This document shows positions 1 through 5,065 of a stretch of 6,783 nucleotides of DNA, in pieces (the first letter of the stretch is position 1; each line of letters opens with the position of its first letter). Under the pieces are notes generated by a model. The model saw only the letters and a list, made by a program, of their open reading frames with translations, was not told the DNA's origin and ran no database searches. This stretch comes from an uncultured Bacteroidales bacterium (GTDB lineage Bacteria; Bacteroidota; Bacteroidia; Bacteroidales; UBA932): contig CALEJC010000149.1 in NCBI GenBank assembly GCA_937898205.1, positions 1 to 6,783 on the forward strand, in the 5' to 3' direction. Made by a program: the position numbers and the translations under genes.

Positions 1-2
1 AG

Positions 3-56
3 GCTCTTGATGTCCTGGCGCGAGCGCTGGAAGCATATAATTCCATCAAGGAATAA
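3..56 (+). CDS. C-terminal tail of an upstream gene (partial, unidentified)
   Basis: One frame is open from the left edge and stops at TAA 54-56. It encodes 17 residues (ALDVLARALEAYNSIKE) that read like an amphipathic C-terminal helix, with regular Leu/Ala spacing and charged residues between. The bulk of the gene lies outside the window, so no family can be assigned. The stop is 44 bp before the ATG of the amidase gene, close enough for both to share a transcript. The other open frame here, which runs on to about position 210, overlaps the well-supported amidase gene and has low-complexity, Cys-rich coding, so I prefer this frame. The evidence is only a short open frame with plausible composition. 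Confidence 0.4.
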   Translation, partial: ALDVLARALEAYNSIKE

Positions 57-100
57 TCTGCTCTGGTATATCCTTTGCAATCTATCGGGCGTTAATTATT

Positions 101-1189
101 ATGAATATGAAACGCTCGATTTTTTTATATGCCCTTGTGGCAATCGGCGCCTTGTGGGCTCAGCCTGCAGACGCTTGTACCGGAATTGCTTTTACGGCAA
201 AAGACGGTAGTCGTGTAGTGGCACGCACGGTGGAGTGGGCAGCTACTCCGATGGATTGCGGCTACGCAATAGTTCCAAGAGGTCAGGTGCAGACATCATA
301 TACTCCGACAGGGGCCAACGGACTTAAATTCAAAGCCCGTTATGGCTATGCCGGCATCTATACGGAATATGAGTCCTTCGTTGTTGAGGGTCTCAACGAG
401 AAGGGGCTCTCTGCGGGCCTTTTCTTCTTCCCGCAATATGGCTCATATCCCGCCTATGATGCGTCGGCTAACGATCTGACACTCTGTGATATGCAGTTTG
501 TGCCTTGGGTGCTCTCGCAGTTCTCGTGCATCGACGAAGTAAAAGAAGGCCTCAAGAATGTGCGCCTGGTGACCCTTGACAGCAAGATTGGCGCTGTGCA
601 TTGGCGCATCTCCGAGCCCGGAGGGCGAATGGTAGTGCTTGAATTTGTGGACGGCGAGCCTCATTTCTATGAGAACCCGCTCGGCGTGCTGACCAATGCT
701 CCCGGATTCCAATGGCATCTCGCCAATCTCAACAACTATGTCAACCTCTACTCCGGTGCTGCTCAATCTCATGATATCACAAGCGGAGTGACCTTGAAGC
801 AGTTTGGCGGCGGCAGCGGAATGCTTGGACTTCCGGGAGACTTCACCCCGCCTTCAAGATTTGTGCGTGCGGCTTTTCTGCAGACCACAGCTCCCGAGCA
901 GCCGACTGGATTTGCTGCTGTGACTATGGCCTTTCATGTCCTGAACAACTTTGATATTCCTGTGGGGATGCAGTTCCAGAAAGGCGACGCTCCTTCGGGA
1001 ATGCAGAGTGCGACTCAGGTGACGAGCGCGAGCGACCAGCAAGCTTTGCGTCTGTACTACCGCACAGGTTTTGACAGCACAATCCGCTGTATAGATTTAA
1101 AGGCAATCGATTTTTCAAAGGTCAAGATGCAGCACGCGCCACTTGACCCTGTCAGGACGCAGCCGGTAGAAATGATAAAAATTTCTTAA
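101..1189 (+). CDS. Exported choloylglycine hydrolase family amidase (linear amide C-N hydrolase, Ntn fold)
   Basis: The 362-residue protein belongs to the choloylglycine hydrolase / penicillin V acylase family, which hydrolyses linear amide bonds (bile salts, penicillin V, sometimes acyl-homoserine lactones) using an N-terminal Cys. Residues 1-25 form a signal peptide (KR, then a hydrophobic stretch) ending in ADA, a signal peptidase I site, so cleavage would leave Cys26 as the new N-terminus and nucleophile. Visible family residues are Arg42, Asn199 in VLTNAP, the WHLANLNNY segment (205-213), and Arg253 in LPGDFTPPSRFVRAAF. Counting Cys26 as 1, Arg42 is 17 and Arg253 is 228, matching canonical positions. 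The usual Asp20 is Glu45 (ARTVEW). Length is normal for an exported member. ATG 107 (MKRS) is an equally possible start; neither has a Shine-Dalgarno. The protein should act in the periplasm or at the cell surface. Bile salt hydrolase is possible but the substrate cannot be assigned from sequence alone. No terminator follows the gene. Confidence 0.93.
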   Translation: MNMKRSIFLYALVAIGALWAQPADACTGIAFTAKDGSRVVARTVEWAATPMDCGYAIVPRGQVQTSYTPTGANGLKFKARYGYAGIYTEYESFVVEGLNEKGLSAGLFFFPQYGSYPAYDASANDLTLCDMQFVPWVLSQFSCIDEVKEGLKNVRLVTLDSKIGAVHWRISEPGGRMVVLEFVDGEPHFYENPLGVLTNAPGFQWHLANLNNYVNLYSGAAQSHDITSGVTLKQFGGGSGMLGLPGDFTPPSRFVRAAFLQTTAPEQPTGFAAVTMAFHVLNNFDIPVGMQFQKGDAPSGMQSATQVTSASDQQALRLYYRTGFDSTIRCIDLKAIDFSKVKMQHAPLDPVRTQPVEMIKIS

Positions 1190-1206
1190 AAATCTTGAAA
1201 AAAAAC

Positions 1207-1236
1207 TTGCGGATTCAAAATTTGTCCTTATATTTG
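1207..1236 (+). promoter_or_regulatory. Bacteroidetes-type promoter of tRNA-Asp
   Basis: TATATTTG at 1229-1236 is an exact match to the Bacteroidetes -7 consensus TAnnTTTG. A TTG at 1207-1209 lies 19 bp upstream, which fits the -33 element. Transcription would begin around 1241-1245, giving a leader of roughly 25 nt before the tRNA. Position, spacing and consensus agree, but no start site is measured here. Confidence 0.78.
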
Positions 1237-1268
1237 CATCCGCTTACGAAACACAAGCAGCTACTATT

Positions 1269-1342
1269 GGTGCGGTAGTTCAGCTGGTTAGAATGCCGGC
1301 CTGTCACGCCGGAGGTCGAGGGTTCGAGTCCCTTCCGCACCG
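1269..1342 (+). tRNA. tRNA-Asp (anticodon GTC)
   Basis: A complete 74-nt cloverleaf can be drawn. The acceptor arm is GGTGCGG (1269-1275) with CCGCACC (1335-1341). The D stem is GTTC (1278-1281) with GAAT (1291-1294), closing on a G-U pair. The anticodon stem is CCGGC (1296-1300) with GCCGG (1308-1312), around loop CTGTCAC with anticodon GTC at 1303-1305. The T arm is GAGGG/CCCTT around loop TTCGAGT. Position 73 is G (1342), the expected discriminator of tRNA-Asp. CCA is not encoded and must be added after transcription. The gene decodes GAC/GAU and sits between its own promoter and terminator. Confidence 0.98.
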
Positions 1343-1343
1343 C

Positions 1344-1375
1344 AAAAGCCTTGGAGATGTCTCCAAGGCTTTTTT
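1344..1375 (+). terminator. Intrinsic terminator of the tRNA-Asp unit
   Basis: A perfect 13-bp inverted repeat (1344-1356 with 1361-1373) around an ATGT loop is followed by a run of six T (1370-1375). The core stem GCCTTGGAG/CTCCAAGGC is GC-rich. The A-run before the stem pairs with part of the T-run, so the element could also work weakly on the opposite strand. It starts two nucleotides after the tRNA 3' end, isolating the tRNA from the export gene downstream. Confidence 0.95.
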
Positions 1376-1376
1376 G

Positions 1377-1407
1377 TTGTATTATACCGATATTTTCAGT
1401 ATCTTTG
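1377..1407 (+). promoter_or_regulatory. Bacteroidetes-type promoter of the polysaccharide export operon
   Basis: TATCTTTG at 1400-1407 matches TAnnTTTG exactly, and a TTG at 1377-1379 lies 20 bp upstream in the -33 position. The -33 element starts one base after the terminator T-run, so terminator and promoter are packed back to back. Transcription would start near 1412-1416, giving a 5' leader of about 25 nt before ATG 1439. This supports a new transcription unit covering the export protein, the co-polymerase and probably uvrA. Confidence 0.75.
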
Positions 1408-1438
1408 AAGGTTAATGGAAAATTGTATACGTTAGGAA

Positions 1439-3907
1439 ATGAAAAGAATCTTCATTCTTGCTGTAATCGCGCTTTTGAGCGCCGGCCTCACAGCCCAAGC
1501 TCAGATGACAGACGAGCAGGTAGTAAAGTATGTCCAGACTTCACTTGAGTCGGGTAAAAGTAAAGATCAGATCGGCGCAGAGCTTCTCGCCCGTGGAGTG
1601 ACAAAGGAGCAGGCAGAGCGCATCCAGAAGAAGTATCAGGGCCAGCAGGCGACCAGCTCCGCCTTGACTTCGGGATCTGGCAGGACTCGCAATTCTGTCG
1701 CCAATCCTAAAAAATCTAGTAAAGAAGCAGTTTCTGGCTATGCAGGGACAAGATTTGAGTCACAGGAAAGATTGAGCCTCTCTGCAGGTGAGGTGGACTT
1801 CCTTGCAGATAGCCTCGGTACTCAGTTTGGTCAGTATGGCGAGGAGATCCTTCCACGCGAAGAACGTATCTTCGGTCACGATATCTTCAACAATGAAGAC
1901 CTCAGCTTTGAGCCAAACGCCAATGCTGCGACCCCTCAGAACTACCGCCTTGGCCCCGGCGATGAGGTGATGATCGATATCTGGGGCTACAATGAGGCTT
2001 CTTTTAGCGAGACCATCTCTCCGGAAGGAAGGATACATATCAGCCAGGTAGGCCCGGTGAACCTTAGCGGCCTTACCATTGACCAGGCTACAGCCAAGAT
2101 CCGTCGCACTCTCGCATCTAAATACTCAGGCCTTGAGGGCCAGCAGTCTTCGGTGAGCGTGTCTCTCGGCCAGATTAGGACCATCCAGGTCAATGTGATG
2201 GGAGAAGTGGTGGCGCCGGGCACTTTCCGTCTGTCTTCGTTTTCAAGCGTGTTCCATGCGCTTTATAACGCAGGTGGCGTCACAGAGACAGGTTCTCTCC
2301 GCGAAGTGAAGGTGATGAGGTCCGGCAAGGAAGTGGCTACGGTGGATATCTATGACTATATCTTCAAAGGCGCTTTTGACACAGACCTCAGACTTCAGGA
2401 AGGTGATGTGATCATCGTCCCTCCATATCAGAACCTTGTCAAGGTGAGTGGTAAGGCCAAAAGACCAATGTTCTATGAACTTACCTCTGCCGAGACTCTT
2501 CAGGACCTCATCGACTATGCCGGTGGCTTTGCTGCCGGAGCCTACGAGGAGGATGTGAGAGTGGAGAGAAACAATGGTGCCGAGAAGAGCCTCTATACAG
2601 TGGCAAAGGCCAATTTCTCAAACTTCGTGATGGCCAACGGTGACGAGATCTCGATTGATGAGACTCTTGACAGATATACCAACAAAGTTGAAGTGAGGGG
2701 CTTTGTTTTCCGCCCGGGCACCTTTGAGCTTGGTGATGAGATCGCCACAGTCAAGCAGCTTGTAAAGCGCGCCGGTGGTCTCACAGAGGATGCATTCCTC
2801 TCAAGAGCCGTGATCCTTAGAGAAAAGGCTGACCTCAGTCTTGAGGTTGTTTCTGTAAACATCGGTGCGATTGTAGGTGGTCAGGCTGAAGATGTCCTCC
2901 TGAAGAAAAACGATGTGCTTGTGGTTTCAGGCAAGCACGAGATCAATGACCGTGGCACTATGACCATCAATGGTATGGTGGCTAATCCTTCGACCTTTGC
3001 ATTTGCAGAAAACACCAATGTCGAGGACCTTATCATCATGGCAGGTGGCCTTCTTGACGGAGCATCTCTTGCCCGTGTCGATGTCGCTCGCAGAGTGATC
3101 GACAGAAACGGCGTTGTGGCAACCGACGTGGTGGGAGAGACATTCTCTTTCCCAATCAAGGACGGCCTTGTCGCCGGGGCAGATGACTTTGTGCTGATGC
3201 CTTATGATGTGGTGTCAGTGCGTCCTGCTCCGGGATATTCCGAGCAGCAGTATGTCACTCTTGAAGGTGAGTTTACTTTCCCGGGAGAGTATTCCCTCAT
3301 CAGCAAAGGAGAGAGGATCTCTGAGTTGATCCAAAGAGCAGGTGGCTTCACTTCTCAGGCCTACACACCTGGAGTGAAGGTAGTAAGAAGGACAAGTGCT
3401 GCAAGCGCAGAAGAGGTTGAACGCCTGATGAGCAGAAATGCAAGAAGAGACTCTGTCGATGTGGCAGATCTCAACCTTAGCGGCACTATCAACGTGGCAA
3501 TCGATGTCCAGAAGGCGATGGACAATCCTGGCACAGAGTGGGATATCATGCTCAAGCCAGGTGACCGCATCGTGGTGCCGGAGACTGAATATACAGTGAC
3601 CATCCAGGGTTCGGTGATGTTCCCTAATGCAGTAACATACGTACCTGGCAAGCCGCTCAGCTATTATATCAATGCGGCAGGTGGATATAGTCAGGATGCC
3701 AAGAAATCAAAAGTCTATGCCATCTATATGAACGGCTCAGCCGCAAGCTCTAAGAAGGCAGGATTCCGCATTGAGCCTGGCTGTACCATCATCGTTCCTG
3801 CTAAGCCTGAGCGTCAGCCTGTGAGCCTTGGCGAGATCTCTGCACTCACAAGTGCTTCTTCAAGTATCGTGTCAATGATGGCAATGATTGGTAGTCTTAT
3901 AAGATAA
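1439..3907 (+). CDS. Outer-membrane polysaccharide export protein, Wza-like, with six SLBB modules
   Basis: The 822-residue protein is the presumed outer-membrane channel for capsular or exopolysaccharide export. Residues 1-21 form a signal peptide ending AQA, leaving Gln22. There is no lipobox Cys, unlike lipoprotein Wza. Residues 23-65 are a charged two-helix segment (MTDEQVVKYV, then LLARGVTKEQ). The Poly_export domain spans about 165-245 and opens with YRLGPGDEV (169-177). Six SLBB/beta-grasp modules follow, each with a central AGG turn at 278-280, 361-363, 445-447, 535-537, 634-636 and 747-749, usually preceded by a P-G-x-F/Y type strand. Wza itself is about 380 residues with fewer such modules. 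The C-terminus (797-822) is a hydrophobic/amphipathic segment that may form the membrane-crossing helix. The next in-frame ATG (Met23) lies after the signal peptide, so 1439 is the start; AGGA at 1434-1437 is too close to act as a normal Shine-Dalgarno. The co-polymerase gene begins 6 bp downstream. Confidence 0.93.
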   Translation: MKRIFILAVIALLSAGLTAQAQMTDEQVVKYVQTSLESGKSKDQIGAELLARGVTKEQAERIQKKYQGQQATSSALTSGSGRTRNSVANPKKSSKEAVSGYAGTRFESQERLSLSAGEVDFLADSLGTQFGQYGEEILPREERIFGHDIFNNEDLSFEPNANAATPQNYRLGPGDEVMIDIWGYNEASFSETISPEGRIHISQVGPVNLSGLTIDQATAKIRRTLASKYSGLEGQQSSVSVSLGQIRTIQVNVMGEVVAPGTFRLSSFSSVFHALYNAGGVTETGSLREVKVMRSGKEVATVDIYDYIFKGAFDTDLRLQEGDVIIVPPYQNLVKVSGKAKRPMFYELTSAETLQDLIDYAGGFAAGAYEEDVRVERNNGAEKSLYTVAKANFSNFVMANGDEISIDETLDRYTNKVEVRGFVFRPGTFELGDEIATVKQLVKRAGGLTEDAFLSRAVILREKADLSLEVVSVNIGAIVGGQAEDVLLKKNDVLVVSGKHEINDRGTMTINGMVANPSTFAFAENTNVEDLIIMAGGLLDGASLARVDVARRVIDRNGVVATDVVGETFSFPIKDGLVAGADDFVLMPYDVVSVRPAPGYSEQQYVTLEGEFTFPGEYSLISKGERISELIQRAGGFTSQAYTPGVKVVRRTSAASAEEVERLMSRNARRDSVDVADLNLSGTINVAIDVQKAMDNPGTEWDIMLKPGDRIVVPETEYTVTIQGSVMFPNAVTYVPGKPLSYYINAAGGYSQDAKKSKVYAIYMNGSAASSKKAGFRIEPGCTIIVPAKPERQPVSLGEISALTSASSSIVSMMAMIGSLIR

Positions 3908-3913
3908 ACAGCC

Positions 3914-5065
3914 ATGGAAGAAAGAAATTATAATGCTCCATATCAGGATCCTCACTACTATGATGAGGATGAGATAGATATTATGGAACTGGTGCGCAAG
4001 GCACTCAAAAACTGGAAATTTATCCTCAAGTGCTGTGGAGTCGCTGCTGTAGTGGGTCTTATCGTGGGATTCAGCATTCCTAAGACCTATACAGTGAGTG
4101 CAACTCTTGCCCCTGAGACTGTGTCTAAGTCTGCTGGTGGAAGTCTATCTTCACTTGCAGCTATGGCCGGTATCAATCTCTCCAGCACCACAACTGCCGA
4201 TGCTTTCTATCCTGAGCTTTATCCTCAGATCGTGAACTCAAATCCATTCATTGTGGGACTATTCTCGGTGCCTGTGGAGTTTGAGTATAAAAAAGAGACT
4301 GTTCAGACAGATCTCTATACTTACCTCAAGGAATACACCTCTGCCCCTTGGTGGAATGCTATTTTGAAGCTTCCAGGAAAGGCTATTGGTGCTGTGATGG
4401 GTATCTTTAGAGAAAAAGAAGAGCCGGTAGAAGGCTATGCCAATATAAATCCTCAAGCACTCACTCTTGAGCAGGAGGAACTTGTTAAAGCTATCAAAGA
4501 AAGCATTTCAATCACAGTCGACAAGAAGACCTCTCTTATCAGCATCTCAGTTGTAACTCAAAATCCTGATGTGGCTTATACTCTGGCCAAGGAGGTAATC
4601 TCTAGCCTTCAGAACTTCGTGACAGATTACCGCACACAGAAGTCTAGAAAGGATCTTGAGTACTATCAGAGTGTTTATGACGATGCTAAGGAAGACTACT
4701 ACGCCGCGCAGCAGAAATATGCACGTTATGTGGATGCCAACCAGGGTGTGACTCGTCAGAGCGTGATGATTGAGCAGCAGAGACTCCAGAATGAGAGTGA
4801 GCTGGCTTACCAACTCTATAACTCTTGTGCTCAGCAGCTTGAGTCTGCCAAGGTGATGGTTCAGAAGGAGACTCCGGTATTTGCCGAGATGGATCCTCCG
4901 ACTCGTCCAACCAAGAAGACAGCTCCAAGCAAAGCCAAGATCCTTGTAATCATGGCATTCCTTGGTGCAGTTGTAGGTGCTGTGTGGGCAATATGGGGAA
5001 AAGACTGGCTAGCAGGATTTAAAAACAGTGTCAGAGAAGATCAAGATAAGGGGAGCGAGGGTTAA
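3914..5065 (+). CDS. Polysaccharide co-polymerase, Wzz/chain-length-determinant family
   Basis: The 383-residue inner-membrane protein would control polymer length and contact the export channel from the periplasmic side. The topology is that of a polysaccharide co-polymerase: an acidic, Tyr-rich cytoplasmic N-terminus (1-25) leading into DIMELVRKALKNWK, transmembrane segment 1 (about 36-55), then IPKTYTVSATLAPE, which is typical of the Wzz domain. A large periplasmic region with a helical, coiled-coil-like part (about 232-320) follows, then a Pro-rich approach (PVFAEMDPPTRP, from 321) and transmembrane segment 2 (about 342-360). The C-terminus is a short 23-residue cytoplasmic tail. No Walker motifs or Tyr-rich kinase tail are present, so this is the form without a fused tyrosine kinase. 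The gene is 6 bp after the export gene, consistent with translational coupling; I see no Shine-Dalgarno. Its last 38 bases overlap the start of uvrA in another frame. Confidence 0.92.
   Translation: MEERNYNAPYQDPHYYDEDEIDIMELVRKALKNWKFILKCCGVAAVVGLIVGFSIPKTYTVSATLAPETVSKSAGGSLSSLAAMAGINLSSTTTADAFYPELYPQIVNSNPFIVGLFSVPVEFEYKKETVQTDLYTYLKEYTSAPWWNAILKLPGKAIGAVMGIFREKEEPVEGYANINPQALTLEQEELVKAIKESISITVDKKTSLISISVVTQNPDVAYTLAKEVISSLQNFVTDYRTQKSRKDLEYYQSVYDDAKEDYYAAQQKYARYVDANQGVTRQSVMIEQQRLQNESELAYQLYNSCAQQLESAKVMVQKETPVFAEMDPPTRPTKKTAPSKAKILVIMAFLGAVVGAVWAIWGKDWLAGFKNSVREDQDKGSEG
5014..5030 (+). promoter_or_regulatory. Weak ribosome binding site and GTG start of uvrA
   Basis: AGGA at 5014-5017 lies 10 nt before GTG 5028-5030. 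The uvrA frame is closed by an in-frame TAG at 5010-5012, so translation must begin after that. GTG 5028 is the only conventional start codon before the conserved RGARVNNLKN segment. Initiation here yields SEKIKIRGARVNNL after the initiator, the expected UvrA N-terminus. Both elements lie within the co-polymerase coding sequence. Confidence 0.65.

Noticed and set aside
67..77. Promoter for the amidase gene (TATATCCTTTG)
   Set aside because: The TA and TTTG parts are separated by three rather than two bases and no TTG/TTTG occurs at the -33 distance, so the match is too weak to list.
166..178. Lipoprotein lipobox in the amidase (Cys26)
   Set aside because: Residues before Cys26 are A-D-A, and Asp at -2 does not fit a lipobox. 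The Cys is the Ntn catalytic nucleophile.
7..210. Open frame of 67 codons at the left edge
   Set aside because: It overlaps the signal peptide and catalytic Cys region of the amidase gene in another frame. Its Cys- and aromatic-rich product resembles no family I recognise.
1190..1228. Terminator after the amidase gene
   Set aside because: The stretch is A/T-rich but contains no stable inverted repeat. Transcription may continue into the tRNA unit.
1269..1342. tRNA-Asp as an integration attachment site
   Set aside because: No duplicated tRNA 3' end, integrase or phage-like gene is visible in the window.
5028..5065. Frameshift fusing the co-polymerase and uvrA
   Set aside because: The co-polymerase is complete with both membrane segments, and uvrA has a proper N-terminus from its own GTG. 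Two overlapping genes explain the sequence without an error.
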